The notes: generated by a model from the sequence alone, not told the origin. Numbered from the stretch's first letter, positions 35,132-44,275 are shown. The stretch: 64,000 nt of DNA from Microbacterium sp. nov. GSS16 (GCF_028198145.1 NZ_CP116338.1:868001-932000); one strand, 5' to 3'. Translations and numbers: made by a program.

Positions 35132-36166
35132 GTGACGATGAAGCCGTCTCACAGCGCGAAGCCGTGGATCCCGACGCTCGAAGAGGTCGCGGCGCTCGCA
35201 GGGGTGTCGAGCTCGACCGCGTCGCGGGTGATCAACGGGTCGCCGCGGGTCACCGAGAACACCGTCGCGCGAGTCAATGCGGCGATCGCGAAGGTGGGTT
35301 ACGTGCCCAATCGTGCGGCGCGCAGCCTCGCCCGTCGCAGCACTCAGACGGTGGCCATGGTCATCCCCGAGCGCACGGCGGAGTTCTTCGCAGACCCGTA
35401 CTTCGCCGAGGTGATCCAGGGCGCCGCGATGTATGCGTCGTCGACCGAGTACTCGCTCACGCTGCTCATCGAGTCGGAGAAGGACCCGCAGAAGACCCAC
35501 CAGCTGCTGCGCCGCGGCAATGTGGACGGAGCGCTGATCCTCTCGCATCACAGCGCATCGTCGTCGTATCGAGAGCTGGCGCGCACGCTGCCGGTCGTCT
35601 TCGGGGTGCGCCCGCCGGGCGAGACCGGTGAAGAGATCCACATCGTCGACGTCGACAACACCGCCGTCGGCGCGCTCGCCACGCGGCATCTCATCGAGCG
35701 GGGGCGGCGGCGGATCGCCACGATCACCGGACCGCTCGACACGTCGGCTGGGCAGGAGCGTCTCCAGGGGTGGCGCGATGTGCTCAGAGCTGCGGGCCTC
35801 GACGAGGCCGGCAGCGAAGAGGGCGACTACACCCCGACCGGCGGAGCGGCGGCCGCGCGTCGGCTGCTCGATGCGGGGGTGGAGATGGATGCCCTGTTCG
35901 TCGCGTCGGCGCAGATGGCGGCCGGCGCGCTGAGCGTGCTGAAGGAGCGCGGAATCGGGGTTCCGGATGACGTCGCCGTCGCCACGGTCGACAACAACGT
36001 CTTCTCGACGAGCGCGTCTCCGCAGCTCACGACCGTCGATCTGCACACCGCGGACAAGGGCGCGGCGATGATGGCGGCGGTCGTGCGTCTGATTCGCGGC
36101 GAACAGCTCGGCGCCGACTCTCCGCTGCCGCTCGACCTCGTGATCCGCGAGTCCACGGGCGCGTGA
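35132..36166 (+). CDS. cebR: LacI family repressor, CebR-like
   Basis: 344 aa from a GTG with AGGAG 7 nt upstream (ATG two codons later is the alternative). The N-terminal LacI-type helix-turn-helix (TLEEVAALAGVSSSTASRVINGSPRVTENT) and the periplasmic-binding-like ligand domain (ending LPLDLVIREST) are complete. It is the last gene of the operon rather than upstream or divergent as in Streptomyces, so it would be autoregulated through the same CebR boxes. Cellobiose or another cello-oligosaccharide is the expected inducer. Confidence 0.88.
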   Translation: MTMKPSHSAKPWIPTLEEVAALAGVSSSTASRVINGSPRVTENTVARVNAAIAKVGYVPNRAARSLARRSTQTVAMVIPERTAEFFADPYFAEVIQGAAMYASSTEYSLTLLIESEKDPQKTHQLLRRGNVDGALILSHHSASSSYRELARTLPVVFGVRPPGETGEEIHIVDVDNTAVGALATRHLIERGRRRIATITGPLDTSAGQERLQGWRDVLRAAGLDEAGSEEGDYTPTGGAAAARRLLDAGVEMDALFVASAQMAAGALSVLKERGIGVPDDVAVATVDNNVFSTSASPQLTTVDLHTADKGAAMMAAVVRLIRGEQLGADSPLPLDLVIRESTGA

Positions 36167-36212
36167 TCCGGCGCGGCGCGCCCGGGCGCGATTCCACTTG
36201 ACTTTCCCCAGG

Positions 36213-36432
36213 TTCTGCACATCGGCGCCGACTCGCCGAAACCTTCAATCTCACGTTGAAGCGGAAATCCCTCCACAGGGTGGGGAACCGAAGAAAACCT
36301 GATCAAACGCAAGAAAATTCGACGACGTTGAAACTCTCCACCGAGTTGTCCACACCCGTTCTGCACAGACACTCCAGAGTTCTTCGCACACTCTCCACAT
36401 AGTTATCCACAGCCCTAGTTGCATGGGGATAA
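36213..36432. promoter_or_regulatory. AT-richer region with DnaA boxes upstream of dnaB
   Basis: The 392-bp gap between cebR and dnaB holds TTGTCCACA (36346-36354, the actinobacterial DnaA-box consensus), TTATCCACA (36403-36411, the E. coli consensus) and, on the minus strand, TTATCCCCA (36424-36432). Two TTCTGCACA sequences (36213-36221 and 36359-36367) are weaker matches. The stretch 36290-36335 is A/T-rich for this genome. A CGCGCCCGGGCGCG palindrome at 36177-36190 may end the ceb transcript. No dnaA, dnaN or gyrB is adjacent, so this is probably not oriC but a DnaA-controlled promoter or titration site. Confidence 0.6.
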
Positions 36433-36558
36433 CCCGGCTTCTAGCTTGGGGGAGACCGGATGTCGGTGGCGCGTGTTCTGCTTGCGCCTGAGGCCGACGA
36501 CCCGCCGGTCGCAAGCGCCGGTGACGTGTGTCGAGTCGTGCCGGCCGGGAGGAGCACG

Positions 36559-37950
36559 GTGTCGATCGCAGATATCTCGAACGAGCGTCTGGGTGGTTCG
36601 CGCACGCCCGAGCGCACCCCGCCGCACGATCTTCTGGCCGAGCAGAGCGCGCTGGGTGGCATGCTGCTGTCGAAGGATGCCGTCGCCGATGTCATCGAGA
36701 TGCTCAAGGGCGCCGACTTCTACGTGCCCAAGCACGAGCTGATCTTCGAGGCGATCCTGTCGCTGTACTCGCACGGTGAGCCGACCGACGTCGTCGCGGT
36801 CACCGATGAGCTGATCAAGACCGGCGAGCTCGGGCGCGCCGGTGGTGCCGACTATCTGCACACGCTCACCTCGATCGTGCCGACCGCCGCGAACGCCGGC
36901 TATTACGCCGGGATCGTCGCGGAGCGCGCGATCCTGCGCCGCCTGGTCGACGCGGGCACGCGCATCGTCCAGCTGGGCTACGCGGGCGAGGGCGACGCCA
37001 CCGACATCGTCAACAACGCGCAGGCCGAGATCTACTCGGTGACCGGATCCGAGACGGCCGAAGACTACGTGCCGCTGACGATCGCCGTCGACGCGGCCGT
37101 CGAAGAGATCGAGGCGGCCAACGGCCGTGACGGCACGATGACCGGCATCCCGACCGGATTCCGCGAGCTCGACGAGCTGACCAACGGTCTGCACGGCGGC
37201 CAGATGATCGTCGTGGCCGCGAGGCCTGCTATGGGCAAATCAACGCTGGCTCTGGATTTCGCCCGGGCGGCAGCCATCGGCCACAACGAGCCATCGATCT
37301 TCTTCTCGCTCGAGATGGGCAAGAGTGAGATCGCGATGCGTCTGCTCAGCGCCGAGGGCGCGATCCCGCTGCAGAACATGCGCAAGGGAACCCTCGATCC
37401 CCGTGACTGGACCACCGTCGCCGCGACTCGCGGACGCATCAACGACGCTCCGCTCTACATCGACGACAGCCCGAACATGACGCTCGTCGAGATCCGCGCC
37501 AAGTGCCGCCGGCTCAAGCAGCGCGCCGGCTTGCGGCTGGTGGTCATCGACTACCTGCAGCTGATGACGAGCGGTAAGCGCGTCGAGTCGCGTCAGCAGG
37601 AGGTGTCGGAGTTCTCGCGTGCGCTCAAGCTGCTCGCGAAAGAGCTGCAGGTGCCGGTGATCGCGCTGTCGCAGCTGAACCGTGGTGCCGAGCAGCGATC
37701 CGACAAGAAGCCCGCGATCAGCGACCTGCGCGAGTCCGGCTCGATCGAGCAGGACGCCGACATGGTGATCCTGCTGCACCGCGAGGCCGCCTACGACAAG
37801 GACATCCGTCCGGGCGAGGCCGACCTGATCGTCGCCAAGCACCGAAACGGCCCCACCGCGACGATCACCGTCGCCTTCCAGGGGCACTACTCGCGATTCA
37901 TGGACATGGCGCCGGGCGACTTCGGCGGCGGGGGCGGCGACTTCAACTGA
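36559..37950 (+). CDS. dnaB: Replicative DNA helicase
   Basis: 463 aa from a GTG with AGGAG (36550-36554) upstream; a frame from 36460 adds 33 residues without family support. The N-terminal helical domain (PPHDLLAEQSALGGMLLS) and RecA-like ATPase domain with Walker A ARPAMGKST and Walker B VVIDYLQLM are complete. No intein interrupts the ATPase motifs, unlike in some mycobacterial DnaB proteins. The hexamer unwinds DNA at the replication fork. The preceding DnaA-box stretch suggests replication-linked control. Confidence 0.96.
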   Translation: MSIADISNERLGGSRTPERTPPHDLLAEQSALGGMLLSKDAVADVIEMLKGADFYVPKHELIFEAILSLYSHGEPTDVVAVTDELIKTGELGRAGGADYLHTLTSIVPTAANAGYYAGIVAERAILRRLVDAGTRIVQLGYAGEGDATDIVNNAQAEIYSVTGSETAEDYVPLTIAVDAAVEEIEAANGRDGTMTGIPTGFRELDELTNGLHGGQMIVVAARPAMGKSTLALDFARAAAIGHNEPSIFFSLEMGKSEIAMRLLSAEGAIPLQNMRKGTLDPRDWTTVAATRGRINDAPLYIDDSPNMTLVEIRAKCRRLKQRAGLRLVVIDYLQLMTSGKRVESRQQEVSEFSRALKLLAKELQVPVIALSQLNRGAEQRSDKKPAISDLRESGSIEQDADMVILLHREAAYDKDIRPGEADLIVAKHRNGPTATITVAFQGHYSRFMDMAPGDFGGGGGDFN

Positions 37951-37999
37951 CCCTCGCGAGCCGGGTGACGCAGCGCGGCCATAGTGATTTACTGGCGCG

Positions 38000-38650
38000 A
38001 TGGCAGCCACTGCGATGTTCCCGCTCGAGACGGTGCTGTTCCCGTACACGCCGCTGGCTCTGCGCGTCTTCGAAGAGCGCTACCTGAAGATGCTCGGCGC
38101 AGCGCTCGAATCGCACGAGCCGTCGTTCGGCGTGGTGCTCATCGAGCGCGGATCCGAGGCCGGGGGAGGGGATACCCGGTTCCGCACCGGCACCATGGCT
38201 CGGATCGTCGAGGTCGCGGCGACCGAGCGCGACATCGAGCTGCTCGTCGTCGGCGGGGAGCGCATCGAAGTGGGCGCGTGGTGGAACGACGAGGCGTATC
38301 CGACCGCCGAGGTGCACGCCATCGGCGAGCTGAGGTGGGATCCGGCACTCGCGCCGCTGCGCGACGAGGCGGAGAAGCACGTTCGTCGCGTGCTCACGCG
38401 CGCGGCGATGACTTCCGGCAGCCGGTGGGATCCGAACATCGAGATCTCGGACGACCCCCTGGAGTCGTCATGGCAGCTCGCCGCGATAGCGCCGCTGGGG
38501 CCGATCGACCAGCTCGAGCTGCTGCGCGCCACCTCGCTCGGAGGGCTGCTCGCCCGCACCATCGATCTCACGCTCGAGGCCGAAGAGCTGCTCAAGGCCA
38601 CGTTCGACCATGGCGGCGGTGCCGGCGACGAACCGGGCCTCACCGCCTGA
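38000..38650 (+). CDS. LON N-terminal substrate-binding domain protein
   Basis: 216 aa consisting of the Lon N-terminal domain only (MFPLETVLFPYTPLALRVFEERYLKML, then GVVLIERGSEAGGGD). There is no ATPase or protease part. Such stand-alone proteins are widespread; their role is unknown, perhaps substrate recruitment. TTTACT (37988-37993) ends 6 nt before the ATG and fits a leaderless promoter. It is convergent with the DUF427 gene. Confidence 0.85.
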   Translation: MAATAMFPLETVLFPYTPLALRVFEERYLKMLGAALESHEPSFGVVLIERGSEAGGGDTRFRTGTMARIVEVAATERDIELLVVGGERIEVGAWWNDEAYPTAEVHAIGELRWDPALAPLRDEAEKHVRRVLTRAAMTSGSRWDPNIEISDDPLESSWQLAAIAPLGPIDQLELLRATSLGGLLARTIDLTLEAEELLKATFDHGGGAGDEPGLTA

Positions 38651-38659
38651 TCAGCGCAT

Positions 38660-39157
38660 TCACCAGCCCATCGAGCCCGGCGCGCCCTTGAACGGGCCGC
38701 GGATGCGGGACGTGATCCAGCCGCCGTAGAACCGGCCAGGCTGCGGTGTCACCTGCTCGTCGCCGACCGTGCATGCATCCATGTCGCCCGCGTAGACCGC
38801 CACGCGTCCGCTCAGAGACTCGAACCCGCGTGCCGGGCGCGGGTACGTCCAGGCGGCTCCAGGCACAACCCGCTCGCCGCCGTGCACGTCGAAGTACGCG
38901 GCCTCCCCCTTGAACTCGCAGAAGGACGACCCCTCTGCCGGGATGAGCGCTCCGTCGACGAACGACGCGATCGGCAGGTAGTAGACCGGCGGATGACTCG
39001 TCTCTAGCACGCGGATCGCGTTGACGGTATCGGCGATCAGCACGCCGCCGAGGCGGATCGTGATCCGCTCTCGCTCCGGCTCGGCGCGCGGCGGCCGCGG
39101 ATAGTCCCACACGGACTCCTCGCCTGGACGGATGGGATCGGGTACGGGCCGTCTCAT
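38660..39157 (-). CDS. DUF427 domain protein
   Basis: 165 aa. The DUF427 signature is clear: ITIRLGGVLIADTVNAIRVLETSHPPVYYLP, then FCEFKGEAAYFDV and a late VAVYAGDMDACTV segment. The small beta-barrel family has no firmly assigned activity. The start ATG at 39157 has no strong ribosome site. It is followed closely by the convergent LON-domain gene and preceded by an alpha/beta hydrolase on the same strand. Confidence 0.85.
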   Translation of the reverse strand: MRRPVPDPIRPGEESVWDYPRPPRAEPERERITIRLGGVLIADTVNAIRVLETSHPPVYYLPIASFVDGALIPAEGSSFCEFKGEAAYFDVHGGERVVPGAAWTYPRPARGFESLSGRVAVYAGDMDACTVGDEQVTPQPGRFYGGWITSRIRGPFKGAPGSMGW

Positions 39158-39195
39158 ACCCGCGAGGGTACTCGTTCACCGCGACGCGACTGCCG

Positions 39196-39972
39196 TCAGG
39201 CCCGCTCGGCGATGACCCGTGCGGTCGCCACGGGATCGGCACGGTGCATGACCGACTCCGGCACGATCACCAGGCCGGCGTCCTCGATCTCGGCGGCGAG
39301 CCGGTCGGACGACGCGACCAGGAAAGGGAAGGTCTGCGCCCCGCGCAGCACGGTGACCGGCACATCGACGTCGAGCAGCGCGGCATCCGGACGCCGGTAG
39401 CGCAGCGTCAGCCGGGCGTCGTACACGGTCGACTGCGCGAGCGGGGCCAGGGCGGCGAGCTGGCCGCTCGCGCGGCCCGCCTCCACCATCTCGGCCGGCA
39501 GCCCCACGGCGTCGCGCTGGAACATCGCCACTGCGTCATCATGGCGGGCGGCGTCGACCAGCTCCTGCAGAGGTCGCGGCAGCTCTTCCCCCCAGCCCTC
39601 GCCGTCGAAGTCGATCGGCGGCTCCGACAGGAACAGCGCACCGGTCGGCACGCCGCGCGACGCGGCGAACAGGGCAAGGATCGCGCCCGAGGAGTGGCCG
39701 AGCACGGCATCCGCTCCGCCGACCGCCGCGATCACGGCGGCCAGGTCGTCGGCCTCGTCGGCCGGCGCGGAATCCGGGCGGTCGCCGCTCGCACCCCGCG
39801 CGCGACGATCCCAGGTGACCGCGCGGAAGCCGCTCTGAGCCAGCGCCTCGGCCAGCGGCCCGGCATCCGCCGCCGTCGACAGAGCGCCGTTCACGACGAC
39901 GACGACGGCCGGCCCCGCCCCGGTCGTCGTGTAGGAGATCTCGGTTCCGTCTGCGGAGGTCGCGATGCTCAT
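39196..39972 (-). CDS. Alpha/beta hydrolase
   Basis: 258 aa from the ATG at 39972. The fold is recognisable: VVVVVNGALSTAAD oxyanion region, nucleophile elbow VLGHSSGA with Ser in GHSSG, and a C-terminal His in ESVMHRADP. Family members are esterases, lactonases or dehalogenases; the substrate cannot be told. A TTG 12 bp upstream is a less likely start. The gene is 38 bp upstream of the DUF427 gene on the same strand. Confidence 0.85.
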   Translation of the reverse strand: MSIATSADGTEISYTTTGAGPAVVVVVNGALSTAADAGPLAEALAQSGFRAVTWDRRARGASGDRPDSAPADEADDLAAVIAAVGGADAVLGHSSGAILALFAASRGVPTGALFLSEPPIDFDGEGWGEELPRPLQELVDAARHDDAVAMFQRDAVGLPAEMVEAGRASGQLAALAPLAQSTVYDARLTLRYRRPDAALLDVDVPVTVLRGAQTFPFLVASSDRLAAEIEDAGLVIVPESVMHRADPVATARVIAERA

Positions 39973-40024
39973 GACGCCATGCAACCACCTCGACGGCTTC
40001 GGCGCGACGGGTTGTCGATGAGGC

Positions 40025-41212
40025 TCAGGCGACCTCGACGGCGGTGCTCTGCGACGCGCGGGGCTCTCGTGGCTTGCGCCGTGCCCACTTCGCGGGCAGG
40101 TTCTCGCCGTCCCACACCTGGATGATGCCCCACACGGCCGCGGTCGTCGGCACGGCCAGCACGGCGCCGACCAGGCCGCTCAGCGCCGTTCCCACGGCCA
40201 GAGCGACCAGGATCACGAAGGCGTGCAGCTTCATCGTGCGCCCCATCAGGAACGGCTGCAGGAGGTTGCCCTCGAGCTGGTTGACGAGCACGACGACGCC
40301 GACGACGAGCAGCGCGCTCACCCAGCCGTTCGCCACGAGGGCGACCAGCGCCGCGAGCACACCGGCCAGCGTCGCACCGACGATCGGGATGAACGCCAGA
40401 AGGAAGACGAGCACGGCCAGGGGAATCGCCAGCGGCACCTGCAGGATGAGCAGGCCGATGAGGATGCCGACGGCATCCACCAGAGCCACTGTCGCCGTCC
40501 CGCGCACGTACGACCCGAGCACGCCCACGGTCTTGTGGCCGATCCGGCGCACCCGGCTCTCGTTCTCGCCGTGGAAGGGACGCAGCAGGAACTCCCACAT
40601 CTGCGGGCCGTCCTTGAGGAAGAAGAAGAGGATCGTGACCAGCAGCACGAATCCGGTGACGAAGCTCGCCACCGCGCTGACGCCAGCGAGGGCGCCGGAG
40701 CCGAACTGCGAGCTCGTGACGAAGTCGGTGAGCGTGTTGGTCCACTCCTCGATCTGGTCGGGGGTGAACAGCTGGAAGGGCAGCGTGTCGATCCAGTCGA
40801 ACACGTGGTCGATGCCCTGCTGCGCCTGTGCGTACAGGTCGTCCCACTGATCGCGAACCGCCCACACGATCAGCCAGCTCAGTCCGCTGAGCACCGCGAC
40901 GATCGTCAGCAGGGTGATGATCGTCGCCAGCAGATCCGGCACGTGATGCCGGCGCAGCCAGTTCATCGCCGGGGCGAACGCGCACGCGAGGATGAGCGCG
41001 ATCGCGAGCGGGATGGTGACCAGGGTGAGGTACTGGATGACGTACACGATGCCCGCCGCGACGGCCACGACCAGCAGGATCTGAACCGAGCGGATGCCGA
41101 GGCGTCCGAACGCGTCGGCCCAGAGACTCCACGGCGGGCGAGTCGCTCGGGGCTCCACCGTCGTCTGATCGAGCTGGATGCGACGGGGACGATCGCTGCG
41201 GAACAGGGTCAT
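40025..41212 (-). CDS. AI-2E family transporter
   Basis: 395 aa integral membrane protein. The eight-helix AI-2E exporter pattern is visible, with an N-terminal pair of helices (VQILLVVAVAAGIVYVIQYLTLV), a periplasmic-like segment of about 90 aa, and the late motif VVLVNQLEGNLLQPFLMGRTMKLHAFV that is highly conserved in the family. Members export small molecules, Na+ or, in E. coli, autoinducer-2. There is no context that fixes the substrate. Confidence 0.9.
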   Translation of the reverse strand: MTLFRSDRPRRIQLDQTTVEPRATRPPWSLWADAFGRLGIRSVQILLVVAVAAGIVYVIQYLTLVTIPLAIALILACAFAPAMNWLRRHHVPDLLATIITLLTIVAVLSGLSWLIVWAVRDQWDDLYAQAQQGIDHVFDWIDTLPFQLFTPDQIEEWTNTLTDFVTSSQFGSGALAGVSAVASFVTGFVLLVTILFFFLKDGPQMWEFLLRPFHGENESRVRRIGHKTVGVLGSYVRGTATVALVDAVGILIGLLILQVPLAIPLAVLVFLLAFIPIVGATLAGVLAALVALVANGWVSALLVVGVVVLVNQLEGNLLQPFLMGRTMKLHAFVILVALAVGTALSGLVGAVLAVPTTAAVWGIIQVWDGENLPAKWARRKPREPRASQSTAVEVA

Positions 41213-41307
41213 TCCGCGAGCCTAGGCTCCGGGGTGCATCCGCGGCGAGTGGTTGACCGCGCGCCGCGGATGTCGCACACTGCCCGCTGCGCGGCGGGGC
41301 GCGCCGC

Positions 41308-42600
41308 TCACCGGCATCGAGCCGCCCGGTCGGCGAGCAGGATGCGCGCCGCGCGATCACCCGAGACGAGGGCGCCCTCGATCGACGGGCTCGTGCGATG
41401 GTCGCCGGCGAGGTAGACCACCTCACCGGCGCGTACCGGTGAGGGCCGCAGCGGGGGCGGCTGGTCCGGCAGGGCATGACGGATGTCGTCGCGGCGCAGC
41501 AGCGGCCAGCTGCGGGCATCCGTACGCCAGATCTCGCCGAGCTGGGTGCGCACCTCCGCCTCCGACCCGCCGCTGTCGGAGAGCAGGCAGGTGGCCTGCA
41601 CCAGGTGGCGGCCGGCGGGAGCGTAGGTCGGGGCGGTACGCGAGATGATCGCCGTGTTCACGATCGGCCCCCGCCGGCGCCCGTCGACGGCGAGCATGCC
41701 GGATGCGGAGGGCGCGGTATCGGGCGCGAACCACCACGTCTGCAGTCCGCGCATCGGCGGGGCGGCGACACCGGTCAGTGGGGCCAGATGATGCGCGTCC
41801 ACGGCGACGATGGCGGCGGCGGCGCTCGCCGGATCGGCACCCGAGATGTCGACCTCGACGCGCCCCCGCTCGGCGCGCACGCCGGTGACGCGATGGGAGA
41901 GCCGGATGTCCGCGCCCGCCGACCGTGCGCGTGCCGCCAATTCGGCGGGCAGCGCCTGGATGCCCTCCGCCGGGAGCCCGGGCGCACCGCGCAGGAACAG
42001 CCCCACCAGCCACCGCACGAACACCTCGGACGTGCCGAAGTGGCCATCGGCGAGCACTCCCGACAAGAACGGCTCGACGACCTCCGTGCGCAGCGCCCCG
42101 TGAAACCCCGCCGCGTCCCAGCCCTCTCGCGCGGCGCGGTCGTCCCCCGCGGCGGCTCGCCTCAGCAGCCGTCGCGGCGCGAGCACCGACGGGGCGGCCC
42201 AGCGAGCCAGAGCGACCAGAGCGCCGGGGTCGAGCAGCCCGCTGCGCAGGCTCGTGCGGATCGACAGCGGATGGCGGCGCGGATCTGCCAGCGTCGCCAG
42301 CCCGATGGGGTCGCCCGCGACGTCTTCCGCCCGGCGCACATGCACGCCGACGGGGAACGGCTGCAGGCGCAGCGCCGGCACGTCGGCCCACCGTCGGACG
42401 GAGCGGTAGGCGGGGTTGAGCACATGGAATCAGCGATCCAGCTGGAACCCGTCCACGATGTCGGTGCGCTGGCGCCCGCCGACGTCGTCCGAGGCCTCGA
42501 GCACGACCGTGTCGAGCCCCGCCTCGGCGAGAACCGTTGCGGCGCGGAGGCCCGCCAGGCCCGCGCCGATGACGATCACGTCGTGGTCCACTGCCCTCAT
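41308..42600 (-). pseudogene. FAD-dependent oxidoreductase (amine-oxidase/phytoene-desaturase-like) interrupted by an in-frame TGA
   Basis: The ATG at 42600, with GGGAGAGG upstream, opens a frame that encodes the FAD-binding start VIVIGAGLAGLRAATVLAEAG and runs in frame to QLDR, then TGA at 42432-42430, then FHVLNPAYRSV and on to the stop at 41308. Homologues have Gly where the TGA lies (LDRGFQVLNPAYP), so one base change (GGA to TGA) explains the break. The remainder keeps the C-terminal FAD motif (EVVYLAGDHRTSPSIEGAL). Re-initiation at the GTG at 42423 would give a 371-aa protein without the dinucleotide-binding motif, which should not bind FAD. A sequencing error or stop readthrough is possible. 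Confidence 0.8.
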
Positions 42601-42620
42601 GCCGCCTCTCCCGTCCCGTC

Positions 42621-43277
42621 TCAGGATTCCGCAGGCTGCATCGGCAGATGCGGGCCGTGGTTCCAGGCGAGGATCGCGGGCTGCTCGCGGGCGAACCCGA
42701 GAACAGACACCGATCCGGCATCAAGCGAGATCGATGCCCCGAATCGCGGCGCCTGCCGCAGGAACACGGCGGTCAGGATACGCAGGTAGTGTCCGTGCGC
42801 GACGAGGGCGACATCTCCGGATGCCATCGCCGGCAGCACCCTGGTGAGAACGCGGGATGCCCGGGCGGCGACCTCTTCGACCGTCTCGCCCGGCGTGTCG
42901 CCGCGGATCACCCCGTGCGCGAAGGTGGTCCAGTTGTAGCCGAGCTCGGCCCTGATCTCCTTCGTCGTGCGCCCCTCGTACCCGCCGTAGTCCCACTCCA
43001 CGAGCAGCGGATCGATCTCGGCCTGCAGGCCGGCGAGTTCGGCCGTTCGCCGCGCGCGCTGCAGCGGCGAGCTGAGCACGAGCCGGAAGTCGTAGCCCTT
43101 CACCAGCTCGCCCGCAGCTCGCGCGAGGTCTTCGCCGTGCGGGGTGAGCGGGATGTCGGTCAGTCCGGTGTGCCTGCCCGTTCGCGACCATTCCGTCTCG
43201 CCGTGGCGCAGCAGCACGAGCTTGCCTTCCGGGGCATCCGGAGCGGGGCGATCAGGCAGCGGGTCGACGGCATCCAC
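42621..43277 (-). CDS. Histidine phosphatase family protein (phosphoglycerate mutase-like)
   Basis: 218 aa from GTG. The catalytic LLRHGETEW (His about residue 25) and the second His in VALVAHGHYLRIL are intact, with the substrate-site YGGYEGRTTKEI segment. Members dephosphorylate small metabolites or act as phosphoglycerate mutases; here the similarity is to the acid-phosphatase-like branch. The gene is 20 bp upstream of the broken oxidoreductase on the same strand. Confidence 0.9.
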   Translation of the reverse strand: MDAVDPLPDRPAPDAPEGKLVLLRHGETEWSRTGRHTGLTDIPLTPHGEDLARAAGELVKGYDFRLVLSSPLQRARRTAELAGLQAEIDPLLVEWDYGGYEGRTTKEIRAELGYNWTTFAHGVIRGDTPGETVEEVAARASRVLTRVLPAMASGDVALVAHGHYLRILTAVFLRQAPRFGASISLDAGSVSVLGFAREQPAILAWNHGPHLPMQPAES

Positions 43278-43325
43278 GCTCTCACCGTAACCCCCGCGCC
43301 AGCATCCCGGCCTCCCCGCGTTGCT

Positions 43326-44243
43326 TCACGGCGAGAGCACGCGTGCGCTGTGCGTCAGCCGGCTGCGCACGTCGAACGCCTCGTTGCCGCCGAGCACGCG
43401 TGCTCTCGGCACGCCGCTGCGCAGCACCGTGCGCAGCGCGCTGCGGCGCACGACCACCACCGGCACACCGCGGATCGAACCGAGCGGAGCGACCGCGTCG
43501 TCGAGGTCGTCGTCGGGAAGGATGAGGATCGCTCCTCCGAAGCGCACCCGCGCACGGCGCGCCACGGTGCGCATGCGGGCGAGCAGTTCGCGGATCGGAG
43601 CGGCGCCGCCGACGTGGGCGCCGATGACCTCGCCCTGACGGAATCTCACCGGCCCGCCGAAGTCCTCCGACATGAGACCGTACAGCCCGCTCGGGCTGAG
43701 CACGACGTGATCGAGCTTGCCGGCGGCGTCCTCGCCGGTGACGACGTCGTGCCAGGCGGTGAACCCGATGCCGAGCTCTTCGATCGCCTCGGCCGTGGCC
43801 TCTTCGGCCAGCGCGTCGGCGAGCATGCGACGCGCCTCCCACGGCGCCGCGCGCACGACCAGCGGGTCGTACGCCTCGGCATCCGTCACCTCGTGGCCGA
43901 GCTGGTCGGACAGCAGCTCGCGGTAGCGGCGACGGCGCCACGCGCCCGCCCGGCCGTACGAGCGTCCGCGCGGTCGGGTGCCGGTCGCGCCGGGAGTCGT
44001 CGGGCGCGCGGCCCAGGACGCCGCTCCCCGCCCGCGGTCGTACGCGGCGCGTGCCGCCGCGGTCCCGACGAGCTCCCAGGCCCGCTGCACGCGGACGAAG
44101 ACGGCGGCGTCGCCCCCGGTGTCGGGATGCGTCTGGCGCAGCCGCAGCCGGTAGGCACGGCGCAGCTCGTCGTCCGAGACGGTGGACTCGACCCCGAGCA
44201 GCTCGTATGCGGATGCCGAGAGCGGGCCGTCGAAGGTCACCAT
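43326..44243 (-). CDS. J-domain protein with a NERD-like C-terminal region
   Basis: 305 aa. Residues about 8-70 form a J domain with the HPD motif (RLRQTHPDTGGD) that stimulates Hsp70 ATPase. After a basic linker, residues about 130-270 resemble a NERD (nuclease-related) domain: HDVVTGEDAAGKLDHVVLSP then SGLYGLMSEDFGG and VVVVRRSALRTVL. The usual NERD lysine after the SGV strand is not evident, so catalytic activity is doubtful. The start is the ATG at 44243 (a GTG directly before it is also possible). It is divergent from a small membrane-protein gene. Confidence 0.75.
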   Translation of the reverse strand: MVTFDGPLSASAYELLGVESTVSDDELRRAYRLRLRQTHPDTGGDAAVFVRVQRAWELVGTAAARAAYDRGRGAASWAARPTTPGATGTRPRGRSYGRAGAWRRRRYRELLSDQLGHEVTDAEAYDPLVVRAAPWEARRMLADALAEEATAEAIEELGIGFTAWHDVVTGEDAAGKLDHVVLSPSGLYGLMSEDFGGPVRFRQGEVIGAHVGGAAPIRELLARMRTVARRARVRFGGAILILPDDDLDDAVAPLGSIRGVPVVVVRRSALRTVLRSGVPRARVLGGNEAFDVRSRLTHSARVLSP

Positions 44244-44263
44244 CACACGTTAGACGCTTCTTC

Positions 44264-44269
44264 TAGGCT
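44264..44269 (+). promoter_or_regulatory. Candidate -10 element (TAGGCT), leaderless type
   Basis: TAGGCT ends 6 nt before the ATG at 44276, as in the cca and other leaderless-type starts of this window. Confidence 0.4.
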
Positions 44270-44275
44270 GAAGAC

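Noticed and set aside
36177..36190. CGCGCCCGGGCGCG palindrome as a protein-binding site
   Set aside because: It lies just after the cebR stop in a GC-only stretch and may be chance or part of a terminator.
36177..36558. Chromosomal oriC
   Set aside because: Only two consensus DnaA boxes are present and dnaA, dnaN, recF and gyrB are absent; the dnaB promoter is a simpler reading.
42421..42440. Selenocysteine at the in-frame TGA of the oxidoreductase
   Set aside because: Homologues have Gly there, not Cys, and no selenocysteine-insertion hairpin is visible after the codon.
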